A stretch of 64,000 nucleotides of DNA from Methylobacterium sp. Leaf99 (GCF_001422375.1 NZ_LMMU01000001.1:1114089-1178088); one strand, 5' to 3'. Counted from the stretch's first letter, positions 16,023 through 26,590 are shown. The notes: generated from the sequence alone by a model not told the origin. Translations and numbers: made by a program.

Positions 16023-16060
16023 AAAGGGACGTCGAGCTCAAGGCTCGGCGTCCCTTTTTT
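16023..16060 (+). terminator. Rho-independent terminator of the DUF4142 gene
   Basis: AAAGGGACGTCGAGC - TCAAG - GCTCGGCGTCCCTTTTTT: a 12-bp stem with one T-G wobble extended by A-T pairs, followed by six T. The A-rich left side could also make it work on the minus strand for the carbonic anhydrase side. Confidence 0.88.
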
Positions 16061-16152
16061 ATTCATGGTTCCTTCGATCGAAGATCCGTCCGTCGCCCGT
16101 CCGGGACGGGGCGTGCCGGGCGCCCGGAAGGACGGACGCCCGGCCGCGTGCC

Positions 16153-16848
16153 TCAGGCTTCCCGGCAGTTGATCAGGGCGGTCGGGTTGATGGACTTTCC
16201 GGCCATGTCGACGGCGGGTCGGAAGTCGCCGGTCTCGGGGTCGCGCACGAGGAGCTCGCCGCGCTCGATGCCGAAATGGGCGCCGTGCAGGGCGAGCGTG
16301 CCGGCCGCGACCCGCTCGCGGATGAACGGGAACGTCATGAGGTTCTTCAGGCTCTCGCCCACCATCGCGTATTCGAGGCGGGTGAGGTAGTCGGGCCCGT
16401 TCTGGTCCTCGACGTTCTCGGCGGCCGAGGCCACGAGGGACACCCACTTGCCGATGAAGTCGCTGTCCGACAGGGGCTTCGACGGGTTGGCGAAGGCCTT
16501 GATGCCGCCGCAGGTGGCGTGACCCATCACGACGATGTGCTTCACCTCCAGGCCTTCCACGGCGAACTCGATGGCCGCCGAGGTGCCGTGGAATTCGCCG
16601 CCCTGCTCCTCGCACGGGGGCACGAGGTTGGCGACGTTGCGGATCACGAACAGTTCACCCGGACCCGCATCGAAGATCACCTCGGGCGAGACGCGGCTGT
16701 CGCAGCAGCCGATGAGCAGAACCTCGGGGGATTGCGACTTGGCGAGGCCGGAATAGCGCTTGGCTTCGTCGGGCAGACGGCGCTCCACGAACGACTGGTA
16801 GCCTTCCTTGAGCTTCTCGGGAAACGGGTGGGCGTTTTGCGTGGTCAT
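16153..16848 (-). CDS. Beta-class carbonic anhydrase
   Basis: Zinc enzyme of 231 residues that interconverts CO2 and bicarbonate in the cytoplasm. The zinc ligands are C48, H110 and C113 (GCCDSRV and GHATCGG) and the D50-R52 dyad is intact. NVANLVPP and SAAIEFAVEGL are family segments. Length matches the plant/E. coli Can-type subgroup. It is followed upstream in the transcript by the NUDIX gene (16 bp gap), both facing left. Confidence 0.95.
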   Translation of the reverse strand: MTTQNAHPFPEKLKEGYQSFVERRLPDEAKRYSGLAKSQSPEVLLIGCCDSRVSPEVIFDAGPGELFVIRNVANLVPPCEEQGGEFHGTSAAIEFAVEGLEVKHIVVMGHATCGGIKAFANPSKPLSDSDFIGKWVSLVASAAENVEDQNGPDYLTRLEYAMVGESLKNLMTFPFIRERVAAGTLALHGAHFGIERGELLVRDPETGDFRPAVDMAGKSINPTALINCREA

Positions 16849-16864
16849 TCTTGATCAGCCTTTC

Positions 16865-17410
16865 TCATGAGCCGTGCCACGTCAGGGCGACGGGTGTTGC
16901 AGGAATGGTGCCCCCGGCGATGGCGCGGGCGAGTTGCGCCAACCCCGCGGGTTCGATCCGCTCGGAGGTCGCTTCGAGGTCGTCCAGGGTCCACCAGCGC
17001 GTGCCGAGGACGGGGTTGTCCTCCGTCTCGGCCAGGCGGCTGGTGTCGATCCGGTCGTCGGCCAGGCGCACCACGAAGTAGCGCTCGCGGGCATGGCGCG
17101 ACGTTCGGAACAGGTGGAAGGGCCCCTCGCAGCCCGCGACCTGCGGACCGATGGGCGCATCGGCAACGCCGATCTCCTCTTCGAGTTCACGCCGGCACGC
17201 TTCGACATGGGTCTCGCCCGGCTCCAGGCCGCCGCCCGGCATGAACCAGAAGGTGCGGTCGTCGGGCGCGGCCGGATCGATGGGCCGGACGGACTCGTAG
17301 GCGATGAGGAGCAGGCGCTGGGCCGGATCGAACACCAGGGCGCGGGCGATGTCGCGGACCGGCGGGTTGGCGGGATCGGGTGCACCCGGCTCGGAAACGT
17401 CTGATGTCAT
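16865..17410 (-). CDS. NUDIX hydrolase
   Basis: Protein of 181 residues. The Nudix box is complete: GGGLEPGETHVEACRRELEE followed by EIG (about residues 59-81), so it should hydrolyse a nucleoside diphosphate derivative with Mg2+. ARALVFDPAQRLLLI and RTFWFMPGGGLEPGE fit the MutT-like group acting on small nucleotides. The C-terminus WWTLDDLEA is typical. It is the first gene of the pair with carbonic anhydrase. AT-rich DNA at 17440-17485 should contain the shared promoter. Substrate unknown. Confidence 0.88.
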   Translation of the reverse strand: MTSDVSEPGAPDPANPPVRDIARALVFDPAQRLLLIAYESVRPIDPAAPDDRTFWFMPGGGLEPGETHVEACRRELEEEIGVADAPIGPQVAGCEGPFHLFRTSRHARERYFVVRLADDRIDTSRLAETEDNPVLGTRWWTLDDLEATSERIEPAGLAQLARAIAGGTIPATPVALTWHGS

Positions 17411-17522
17411 GGGTCCACTCCGAAGTATTGTCCGTAATCCGCGATCACAGAAAATATTTTATTCCGCTCTACACCAAGATTTTATTCGATCCTGCCGGGC
17501 CTTCATCTCACCGAGGGGGGAT

Positions 17523-18317
17523 TTAGCAGCATTCCACCGGCCGGCCAGTGTTTTCCGGCACGCCGCCGGGCGCCCAGATCACGATGGGGAGATCGAACCC
17601 GTCCCGCCCCGGCGGATCGGGCATCGGCACGGCGCGGCCGAGGGCGATGTCGCGGGCCACTACGAGGGCCGCCAGGGCGTCGAGATGGTCGTCGGCGCCG
17701 ATCCCGGCGGGGCGTGCCGCGACGAGCGCCTCGGGCAGGCCGGCGCCGAGGAGCAGGTCGCGGCGGGCGGCGCGGCCCTCGGGCCGTTTCTTCGGGGCGG
17801 CGAGGGCCCGGTCGCCGTTGAGGCGCCGGAACGCGATCTCGGGATGGACCTCGTGCAGGCGGTCGCGCAGATCGGGTCGCGCCCGGAGCAATCCGTCGAC
17901 CTCGCGCACACCGCGAAAAATGTTCCAGCCCTGGATCGAGGGAGCGAAGGGCGGGTCGCTCGCGGCCCGCGACAGGGCCTTGGCGGTCTCGTAGTCCGGC
18001 GCGTACACCGCCGCGCGCGGCGGCATCGGGAACACGCTGGCCCGTCCGATGCCGAGATAGGCCCGCGCCGCGCGGTCGGCGACGCGGCCGCCGCCCTTGA
18101 CCCGGTCGGGCAGGCCGATGGGAATGTCGATGCCGATCCAGGCCGGCGCCTCCGGGGCGTCGACGAGATCGGCCACGGCGGCGAACCGGGCGGCGCGGTG
18201 GCGCCCGTCGTCGAGGTGGAGCAGCACCCCGGCCCAGGCCCCGCGGCACCCGTCGAGGCCCGCGATCCAGCGGGACGCCTGACCCTCGGAATCAGCTCGG
18301 TTCGCTGACGGACTCAA
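17523..18317 (-). CDS. DUF429 protein (predicted nuclease-like), start uncertain
   Basis: Protein of about 264 residues. The RNase H-like DUF429 motifs are visible: WIAGLDGCRGAWAGVLL (strand 1 with catalytic-type Asp), IGIDIPIGLPD (second Asp) and EVHPEIAFRRLNG, and near the end GADDHLDALAALVVA. The fold is resolvase-like but activity is unproven. No in-frame ATG or GTG precedes WIAGLDG within a reasonable distance; I use TTG 18317 (LSPSANRADSEG...) although no ribosome site is clear. The frame stays open to 18599, but that part is interspersed repeat DNA. An ordinary start may have been lost to the repeat, or translation may begin in repeat-derived sequence. Confidence 0.7.
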   Translation of the reverse strand: MSPSANRADSEGQASRWIAGLDGCRGAWAGVLLHLDDGRHRAARFAAVADLVDAPEAPAWIGIDIPIGLPDRVKGGGRVADRAARAYLGIGRASVFPMPPRAAVYAPDYETAKALSRAASDPPFAPSIQGWNIFRGVREVDGLLRARPDLRDRLHEVHPEIAFRRLNGDRALAAPKKRPEGRAARRDLLLGAGLPEALVAARPAGIGADDHLDALAALVVARDIALGRAVPMPDPPGRDGFDLPIVIWAPGGVPENTGRPVECC

Positions 18318-18357
18318 GGTGTCGCAGCAAGACGCAACCCGCTCCCTTTCCTTCCGG

Positions 18358-18405
18358 GCCAGGTGATCCTTCCAGGCCAGGTGATCCTTCCAGGCCAGGT
18401 GATCC
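18358..18405. repeat. 18-bp tandem repeat, about 2.6 copies
   Basis: CCAGGTGATCCTTCCAGG occurs twice in direct succession, then CCAGGTGATCC again. It lies just upstream of the DUF429 coding region, between it and the interspersed repeats. Confidence 0.9.
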
Positions 18406-18411
18406 CAGTTG

Positions 18412-18480
18412 AAGTGTTTTGGCAGTCGAACGCGAAGCAAAACGCTTCGAACAGTCGCGACAGGCTCCCTCTCCTGGAAG
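18412..18480. repeat. Short repeat B, copy 2 (inverted)
   Basis: Reads, on the minus strand, CTTCCAGGAGAGGGAGCC then GTCGCGACTGTTCGAAGCG, TTTTGCTTCGCGTTCGACT. This aligns with 1481-1530 in the opposite orientation (GTCGCGACGGTCCGAAGCG...TTTGCCTCCTGTTCGAACT). Confidence 0.55.
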
Positions 18481-18513
18481 GCTACGGCATTCACCCATCT
18501 CGCGGGCAGCGCA

Positions 18514-18657
18514 GGTCCCCTCTCCTGGAAGGAGAGGGACAGGGTGAGGTGTGTAGACTCTCCGGAGAGGTCACGACCCTCACCCCAACCCTCTCCCAAA
18601 CAGGAGAGGGGGCCCGTCGCGGTTCATCTGCGATCGCCCTGCCTTGCAGGAGAGGGA
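18514..18657. repeat. Interspersed repeat C, copy 2
   Basis: A 144-bp unit nearly identical to 7047-7188, from TCCCCTCTCCTGGAAGGAG to GGTTCATCTGCGATCGCCCT and GCAGGAGAGGG. Its right end carries the same CATCTGCGATCGCCCTGCC motif that ends the MITE-like copies. It occupies most of the gap between the DUF429 and thiC genes (18318-18693); the remainder is the two small repeats listed above. Confidence 0.75.
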
Positions 18658-18693
18658 ACCCGCGTTCGATCGGCCCCCTGTGGAGGCCCCGCC

Positions 18694-20772
<2,079 letters not shown>

Positions 20773-20955
20773 TTCCAGCCTCGTGCGTGGGCGCGGGTTT
20801 GTCAATCTTTGCATCGGTCCCGCACGCGGCGCGATGTCGGGTCCCGGTTCCGAAGGCCGGGGGACCCGACGACGCACCGCCCGGCCAAGCATGGACCTTC
20901 GGGCTCCGGGGCGCGTTCGCTCTTCAGGAATGGCCTAAGCCATAGGAAAACCGAC

Positions 20956-21687
20956 ATGAATCGCATCCTTCTCGCATCGGCCGCCATGGTCGGTGCCCTC
21001 ATCCTCATTCCCGCCTCCGCCGATGCCCGCGGCGGCGGCGGATTCCGTGGCGGCGGCGGTGGCCACATGGGCGGCTTCGGCGGCGGCGGCCGGGGCTTCG
21101 GCGGCGGTGGCGGCGGGTTCCGCGGCGGCATGGCCGGCGGTGGATTCCGCGGCGGCTTCGGCGGCCAGGGTCTCGGCGGGCGTGGCTTCGGCGGCGGCCA
21201 GAGTCTCGCGGGTCGCGGCTTCGGCGGTGGACGCGGCCTGACGGCGGCCGGGTTCGGCAACGGGACGGCCTTCGGCGGCAATCGCGGCGGTTACGGCGGG
21301 TTCAACCGCGGCGGCTATCGCGGCGGGTTCGCCGGCAACCGCGGCGGCTACGGCTATCGTCGCGGCTATGGCGGGATCGGCCTCGGCGTCGGCCTGGGGC
21401 TCGCCGGAGCCGGCATCGGCTACGGCCTCGGCAGCGGCTTCTACGGTGACGATTACTACGGTGGCGGCTACGCGCCGGCCTATTACGGCGGCGGCTACGG
21501 TGGCGGCGGCTACGGCGGTGGCTACGGTGCCTACGGCGGTGGCTATGCCCCGGCCGGCTACGTCGAGACCCAGGTCGCCCCCCAGGGCGGCGACGTCGCC
21601 TACTGCATCCAGCGCTTCCGGTCGTACGACCAGCGCTCGGGCACCTACCTGGGCAATGACGGCCGCCGCCACGCCTGCCCGCAGTAA
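20956..21687 (+). CDS. Secreted Gly-rich protein with C-terminal BA14K domain
   Basis: Exported protein of 243 residues from ATG 20956 (AGGAAAA 8 bp upstream). A signal peptide (MNRILLASAAMVGALILIPA, cleavage after SADA) is followed by about 180 residues that are mainly Gly with Phe, Arg, Tyr and Asn: first GGFRGG/GRGFGGG repeats, then YGGG/GGGYGG repeats. The last 30 residues, VAYCIQRFRSYDQRSGTYLG then NDGRRHACPQ, match the BA14K (lectin-like immunoreactive) motif of Hyphomicrobiales with its two cysteines. Likely cell-surface or periplasmic. A terminator follows 20 bp later. Confidence 0.8.
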   Translation: MNRILLASAAMVGALILIPASADARGGGGFRGGGGGHMGGFGGGGRGFGGGGGGFRGGMAGGGFRGGFGGQGLGGRGFGGGQSLAGRGFGGGRGLTAAGFGNGTAFGGNRGGYGGFNRGGYRGGFAGNRGGYGYRRGYGGIGLGVGLGLAGAGIGYGLGSGFYGDDYYGGGYAPAYYGGGYGGGGYGGGYGAYGGGYAPAGYVETQVAPQGGDVAYCIQRFRSYDQRSGTYLGNDGRRHACPQ

Positions 21688-21707
21688 CACCGCGTCGATC
21701 TGAGAAG

Positions 21708-21737
21708 GGCCCCGGCGTACCGCGCCGGGGCCTTTTT
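21708..21737 (+). terminator. Rho-independent terminator
   Basis: GGCCCCGGCG - TACCG - CGCCGGGGCC, a perfect 10-bp stem, followed by TTTTT (21733-21737). It ends the Gly-rich gene transcript. Confidence 0.92.
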
Positions 21738-21758
21738 CGTATCGGGAGTCTTCTGGTG

Positions 21759-22013
21759 TCAGGAGCCCTGGAGGCTCTCGGCGAAGTCGTCGGGCACCTC
21801 GCCGAACTGGGCCAGGATGCCGGCGCTCTCGAGCTCGCCGGTCTCGTCGTCGGCCACCACCTTGATGGCGGCGGTGCCAGGGAAGCGCGCCGCCATGGCC
21901 TCCGCCTTCTTGAGGGCGCCGCTCTCCGTCGGCGCGACCTCGCGGTCGCCCGGCACGAGGCGTTTGCGCTTGATCACGAAGGTCTGCACCAGGAACGTCG
22001 TCTTGAGGGCCAT
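21759..22013 (-). CDS. Small conserved hypothetical protein
   Basis: An 84-residue soluble protein: MALKTTFLVQTFVIKRKRLV, then an Ala-rich helix GALKKAEAMAARFPGTAAIK, a strand VVADDETGELE and AGILAQFGEVPDDFAESL. The basic strand-turn-helix layout is that of small Hyphomicrobiales proteins with no known role. Good codon bias and a clean start support it as real. It converges on the Gly-rich gene. Confidence 0.7.
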   Translation of the reverse strand: MALKTTFLVQTFVIKRKRLVPGDREVAPTESGALKKAEAMAARFPGTAAIKVVADDETGELESAGILAQFGEVPDDFAESLQGS

Positions 22014-22093
22014 CGCGGTCTCCGCCGGGCGGGATCGCCTCCGGACATGGCTCGCCTTACCACGAAACCCGAAGGGCCCTCACCCGAAGCGCC

Positions 22094-22867
22094 CTACCAG
22101 AGGCGGATCAGGCGGTAGCCGGCGACGACGTCGGCCGGATGGATTCCGACCTCGGCGACGAGGCGCAGGCTGACGCGGAACAGGGTCCGGCTGAAGGCGC
22201 CGGAGAACAGGAACAGGGCGGTGAGCACGAGGCCGGCATGGCGGGCGCCCGCATCCCCCACGGCCTGCCACGAACCGGGCAGCCACGGCCGCAGGGCGTT
22301 GTAGCCGTCGAGCCCCGGGATCGGCATGAGGTTGAGGACGAGGGCCGTGCCCTGGAACAGGGCCGTGACGGCCAGCACCGCCCGCAGGGCCGTCGAGTCC
22401 GCGTCGGCCAGGTGATAGAGGACCACGAGGCCGAAGAGGCACGCGAGGGTCATGGCCGGCCCGGCCAGGGCCACGGCCGTCGGCCAGATCCGGCCGCGCA
22501 GGGCCCCGGGGTCGAGGCGCACCGCCCCGCCCGGAAAGCCGATGCCGCCGAGAATCGTGAAGATCACGGGCAGCACGATCGAGGCCAGCGGATCGCCGTA
22601 GCGCAGCGGATCGAGGCTGAGATAGCCGCTCGCCGGCACCCCGGCATCGCCGCCCCACCAGGCGACGCAGGCATGGCCGAACTCGTGCAGGCACAGGCCG
22701 AGGACCCAAAACGTCATCACGAACGCGAAGGCCGCCCCCGAGCCCTCGACGAGGCCGCCGCCGATGGCGAAGCCGAGCCCGCACACGAGGAGCGCCACGA
22801 GGAGGAAGTTGGCGCTGAGGCCCGGGTCCGTCCGGCCGGCGGTCTCCCGCGATGTTGTCCGCTGCAT
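22094..22867 (-). CDS. Site-2 protease-type M50 zinc metalloprotease
   Basis: Integral membrane peptidase of 257 residues with six or so helices. H61, E62 and H65 (HEFGH) and D187 (NLMPIPGLDGYN) provide the zinc site and catalytic glutamate. It has neither PDZ nor CBS domains, so belongs to the minimal S2P group. Such enzymes cleave membrane-embedded substrates, often anti-sigma factors. No anti-sigma gene is adjacent and the substrate is unknown. Confidence 0.88.
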   Translation of the reverse strand: MQRTTSRETAGRTDPGLSANFLLVALLVCGLGFAIGGGLVEGSGAAFAFVMTFWVLGLCLHEFGHACVAWWGGDAGVPASGYLSLDPLRYGDPLASIVLPVIFTILGGIGFPGGAVRLDPGALRGRIWPTAVALAGPAMTLACLFGLVVLYHLADADSTALRAVLAVTALFQGTALVLNLMPIPGLDGYNALRPWLPGSWQAVGDAGARHAGLVLTALFLFSGAFSRTLFRVSLRLVAEVGIHPADVVAGYRLIRLW

Positions 22868-22986
22868 CCCGGTCCCCGCGCCACCGCGGGCCGCCGGAGG
22901 CCCACGCCCGGACGGCGCGACGCAACATCGCTGGTGACACGCAGAAGTCCAGCCCCTAGCTCTCCGGCGGAGCCCGACGCGCCGGA

Positions 22987-23031
22987 ACCCCGCCGAGACC
23001 GCCCCCTCCGAGACCGCCCCCGCCGAGACCC
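22987..23031. repeat. 15-bp tandem repeat, 3 copies
   Basis: Three degenerate units CCCCGCCGAGACCGC / CCCCTCCGAGACCGC / CCCCGCCGAGACCCG lie immediately upstream of the alpha/beta hydrolase start. Confidence 0.8.
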
Positions 23032-23055
23032 GAAGCCCGCCGCCACAAGGTCCGC

Positions 23056-23901
23056 ATGCGCCTGCTGCTGTTCGCCGTCCTCGGTCTCCCCGCCGCCCTC
23101 CTGGGCGCCCTCGTGGCGTTCCAGCGCCACCTGATCTACCCCGGCGCCTACTTTTCGCGGCACGCCGAGGGGGAGGCGCGGCCCGCCCCCGGCGGAACGG
23201 CGGCGGTGACGCTGACGACGCCGGACGGGGAGCGCCTCCTCGGCTACTGGCGCCCGCCCGCGCCCGGCGGCGGCGTGGTGCTGAGCTTCCACGGCAACGC
23301 CTCGGCCCCCGAATCCGCGGCCGTGCGCTTCACCGGGGGGCCCTGGGGACCGGCGGGCTGGGGCGTCCTCGCCATCGCGTATCGCGGCTATCCGGGCTCG
23401 ACGGGACACCCGAGCGAGGACGGCCTCATCCGGGACGGCCTCGCTGCCCACGACGCCGCCGCGGCCTGGGCGCCGGGGGCGCCGATCCTGCTCCACGGCC
23501 ATTCCCTCGGGGCGGCCGTGGCGGTGGCGGTGGCGGCGCGCCGGCCCCATCTCGGCCTCTACCTCGAAGCGCCGTTCGATTCCCTGCGTCGCCTCGTCGG
23601 CCTGCGCTACCCCCTCGTGCCCCGGCTGTTCCTGCGGGACACCTACCGCTCGGACCGGCGCATCGCCGGGACGACCGGCCCGGTCTTCGTGGTGCACGGC
23701 CTGCAGGACGGGGTGATCCCCGTGACGCTGGCGCGGCGCCTCGCCGCCCTCGCCGGCCCCCGCGCCCGCCTGGAGGCCATCGCCGGCGACCACGTGTCGA
23801 TCCTCGGCGCGCGCGACGGGGCGGCGCAGACGGCGTTCCGGGACGCCCTCGTCCAGCGGGCGGCCGTCGACCGGCCGGCGGCCGCCCTCGCGGCGCCTTG
23901 A
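23056..23901 (+). CDS. Alpha/beta hydrolase with N-terminal membrane anchor (BEM46/ABHD13-like)
   Basis: Protein of 281 residues. A hydrophobic N-terminus (residues 1-22) followed by FQRHLIYPG is typical of BEM46-type hydrolases anchored in the membrane. The catalytic triad is S150 (GHSLGA), D218 (GLQDGVIP) and H246 (GDHVSI), with an oxyanion HGNAS at 79-83. The substrate is unknown. AAGG 5-8 bp upstream supports ATG 23056. The HNH gene follows 10 bp later. Confidence 0.88.
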   Translation: MRLLLFAVLGLPAALLGALVAFQRHLIYPGAYFSRHAEGEARPAPGGTAAVTLTTPDGERLLGYWRPPAPGGGVVLSFHGNASAPESAAVRFTGGPWGPAGWGVLAIAYRGYPGSTGHPSEDGLIRDGLAAHDAAAAWAPGAPILLHGHSLGAAVAVAVAARRPHLGLYLEAPFDSLRRLVGLRYPLVPRLFLRDTYRSDRRIAGTTGPVFVVHGLQDGVIPVTLARRLAALAGPRARLEAIAGDHVSILGARDGAAQTAFRDALVQRAAVDRPAAALAAP

Positions 23902-23911
23902 GGGGACAGGG

Positions 23912-24286
23912 ATGGGACGACGGGAACGGCGCTGGCGCGCGGACGATCCGGACATCCACGGGCCGGCCGCCCACGCGCCGGTGATCTGCCCCCTGTGCGA
24001 GCGCCCGATCCCGCCCCGCGCCAAGTCGAGCCTGCACCACCTCACCCCGAAGCTGAAGGGCGGCGCGAAGGCCGGCACCGTGCGCCTGCACCAGATCTGC
24101 CATTCGGCCATCCACGCCCGCTACAGCGAGGCCGAGATCGCCCGGCGCCTCGCCGACACCGACGCCCTGCGCCAGGACCCCGACCTCGCGAGCTTCCTCG
24201 CCTGGGTGCGGACGAAGCCCGACGATTTCCACGCGGCCACCCGCATGACCCGCACCCGCAGGGCCGGCCGGCGCGAGCCGTCCTGA
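23912..24286 (+). CDS. Small HNH-type nuclease-like protein
   Basis: A 124-residue protein with a treble-clef/HNH look: CPLCERPIP, then LHHLTPKLKGG (the HH motif) and LHQICHSAIHARYSE. CPLC plus the C/H of ICH could bind zinc, and H-H...N/H...H supply the metal site. The middle asparagine of classical HNH is replaced (LHQICH), so activity is not certain. It shares an operon with the hydrolase. No toxin immunity or phage genes surround it, so a housekeeping role is more likely than mobile DNA. Confidence 0.78.
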   Translation: MGRRERRWRADDPDIHGPAAHAPVICPLCERPIPPRAKSSLHHLTPKLKGGAKAGTVRLHQICHSAIHARYSEAEIARRLADTDALRQDPDLASFLAWVRTKPDDFHAATRMTRTRRAGRREPS

Positions 24287-24424
24287 TCGGTCTTGCGGCG
24301 ATCCGCTTAACCCGGCCTTCGCCACGATCCGACGCGGCTCGGCGCCTCCCCCGGCCCGGTATCCGCCCCTTTACGACTCCGCCGCCACACTCGCGCCCGG
24401 ACCAGTGGCGGGAGCACGGGGATC

Positions 24425-25507
24425 ATGGAGCAAGGGGCAGGCGCGGGGCGGCTCGCCTGGGTCGATGTCGCCAAGGGCCTGTGCATCGTCCTCGTGGTGA
24501 TGATGCATTCCACCCTCGGCACCGGCGAGGCCATGGGCGCGGCGGGGTTCGGGGGCGAGGGCTTCCTCCACCACGTGGTGGCGTTCGCCAAGCCGTTCCG
24601 CATCCCCGACTTCTTCCTGCTGTCGGGCCTGTTCCTCGGCCGGGTGATCGACCGGGACTGGCGCCTGTTCGCCGACCGCCGGGTGGTCCACTTCGCCTAC
24701 TTCTACCTCCTGTGGGTGGTGATCCAGTCGCTCACCAAGTACGGCGCCATCACGGACGGAGCCGGACCGGGCGCCTTCGCGCAGCACCTCGCCCTGGCGC
24801 TGGTCGAGCCGTATTCGAGCCTGTGGTTCATCTACCTGCTGGCGGTGTTCTCCGTGGTGACGAAGCTCCTGCGGCGGGTGCCGTGGCCCCTGCTCCTGGG
24901 CGGCGCCGCCCTGCTGCAGGTCGTGCCGGTGCGGACGGACATCTACCTCCTGGAGGAGTTCTGCTCGCGCTACGTCTGGTTCGTCGTCGGCTACCTGTTC
25001 GCCGAGCGGATCTTTGGGTTCGCCACCCTGGTGCGGGCCCATCCGCGCCGGGCGCTCGCCGGCCTCGCCCTGTGGGCCGTGGTCGAGGGCGTGCTGGCCT
25101 TCACGCCGTCCGGCACCGCCGCCTACCCGACGCTCGCCAGCCTGCCGGGCCTCAGCCTCGTTCTCGGCGGCGTCGGGGCCATGGCCATCGTCGCCGGCGC
25201 GTCCCTGCTGACCCGGGCCGGCGGCCCGGTGACGGCGGCGCTCCGCGCCTGCGGCAGCCGCTCCATCGCGATCTATCTCGGCTTCTTCCTGCCCATGGCG
25301 CTCGCCCGGACCGTTATCGTCAAGACCGGGGCGATCACCGATGTCGGCTGGGCCAGCCTCGTCGTCACCCTCGTCGCCATCCTGGTGCCCCTCGGCCTCG
25401 AGCGGATGGTCCGGCACACCCGGCTGTCGTTCCTGTTCCGCCGCCCGGCCGCGTTCCACATCGCCGACGCCCGCGCCCCGGCCCGGCCGGTGCTGACCCC
25501 GGCCTGA
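24425..25507 (+). CDS. Acyltransferase 3 family membrane protein
   Basis: Integral membrane acyltransferase-like protein of 360 residues with about ten helices. N-terminal LAWVDVAKGLCIVLVVMMHS contains the conserved Asp and His of the family, and FRIPDFFLLSGLFLGRVIDRDW is the second motif. It fits the Fuc4NAc/OpgC-like branch of Acyl_transf_3 and should modify a glycan across the membrane. Its substrate is unknown. It converges on the amidotransferase gene with 9 bp between them. Confidence 0.83.
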   Translation: MEQGAGAGRLAWVDVAKGLCIVLVVMMHSTLGTGEAMGAAGFGGEGFLHHVVAFAKPFRIPDFFLLSGLFLGRVIDRDWRLFADRRVVHFAYFYLLWVVIQSLTKYGAITDGAGPGAFAQHLALALVEPYSSLWFIYLLAVFSVVTKLLRRVPWPLLLGGAALLQVVPVRTDIYLLEEFCSRYVWFVVGYLFAERIFGFATLVRAHPRRALAGLALWAVVEGVLAFTPSGTAAYPTLASLPGLSLVLGGVGAMAIVAGASLLTRAGGPVTAALRACGSRSIAIYLGFFLPMALARTVIVKTGAITDVGWASLVVTLVAILVPLGLERMVRHTRLSFLFRRPAAFHIADARAPARPVLTPA

Positions 25508-25516
25508 CGCGCCGTC

Positions 25517-26383
25517 TCAGGCCGCGGCCCGGCGGGGGACCGCGAGAAAATCGAGGAAATTCCCGATCTCGCGGCGGCGGTTCGCGTCCTCGGTGATCTG
25601 GGCGTCGAGGCGGTGGCGGGCGAGGAGGTCCGGATGGCCGGCGCGGTCGGCGTGGAGGCGGGCAAGGTCGTCGGCGAAGGCCGCCACCGCCGCCGCGTCG
25701 GGGCACTGGCCCGCCGCGATCATCTCCGACGCGCTCATCCGCAGCATGATGCCGAGGGCATCGAGGTCGGTTTCGGGATGGTACTGGGTGCCCCAGAACA
25801 CGCCCGGCCCGTGCACGATCTCGATGGCCTGGATCGAGCAGGCGTTGCTGGCGAGCAGGGTGGCGTGGGCGGGCAGCCGCAGCACCGCGTCGCCGTGGAT
25901 GGCCGGGGCGTCGAAGCGGTCGGGCCGGCCGGCGAGGAGCGGGTGGCCGCGCCCGATCCGGGTCGGCGCGAGAGCGCGGGCGAAGCCGTACTCGCCCCCC
26001 TTCGGATTGGGGCCGGCTGCGCCGCCCGTGGCGACGGCGGCGACCTGCATGCCCCAGCACGACCCGAACACCGACAGGCCGGCGGCGAGCGCCGCGCGCA
26101 TGAGGGCGATCTGCCGGGTCGTCTCGGGCGTGCCGTCGGCGAGCTTCAGGGTCGAGCCCGTGACGACGAGGCCCGCATAGGCGGAGAGGTCCGTGCCCGC
26201 GGGCAGGACGGCGTCGGCATCGGCCGGGCTGATCAGGGTACAGGTGCAGGCCGCCCCGCCCCGCGTCCGGGCGACCTCTCCGAGAATCGCGGCGTAGGAT
26301 TCGGCCGAAGTCGAGCCCGTGGCGTCGGCATGACGGGCACGGCCGTCGCGGTCGTTGCCGTCGGCGACGAGGAGGTGGAGCAT
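25517..26383 (-). CDS. Class I glutamine amidotransferase (GMP synthase-like GATase1)
   Basis: A stand-alone GATase1 domain protein of 288 residues. The nucleophile is C109 (FGSCWGMQVAA), with H202 and E204 (QYHPETD), a complete triad. The start is ATG 26383 with AGGA 6 bases ahead. The reading frame stays open far beyond the start, on the reverse of PBP1A, but that has no coding character. It probably hydrolyses glutamine or a gamma-glutamyl compound; YfeJ-like proteins of this type are poorly characterised. Confidence 0.87.
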   Translation of the reverse strand: MLHLLVADGNDRDGRARHADATGSTSAESYAAILGEVARTRGGAACTCTLISPADADAVLPAGTDLSAYAGLVVTGSTLKLADGTPETTRQIALMRAALAAGLSVFGSCWGMQVAAVATGGAAGPNPKGGEYGFARALAPTRIGRGHPLLAGRPDRFDAPAIHGDAVLRLPAHATLLASNACSIQAIEIVHGPGVFWGTQYHPETDLDALGIMLRMSASEMIAAGQCPDAAAVAAFADDLARLHADRAGHPDLLARHRLDAQITEDANRRREIGNFLDFLAVPRRAAA

Positions 26384-26590
26384 CACGGGTCCTGGCGAGA
26401 AGGACACGGGGAACGGCGCCGCGGTCCGGCCGTTCCGGCCGGCGGGCCGGGCGCGTCGCCGCACGCGCCATGGGAGCGGGACAGGGGCCCGCCATTCCGG
26501 CAGCGCTAAGGAACCCTTAAACCCGCCGTATTTACCGTGCGGAACCGGGCTGTCCCACGGGCGGGATGGTTCGGGACTGAAGCGGGGCGC

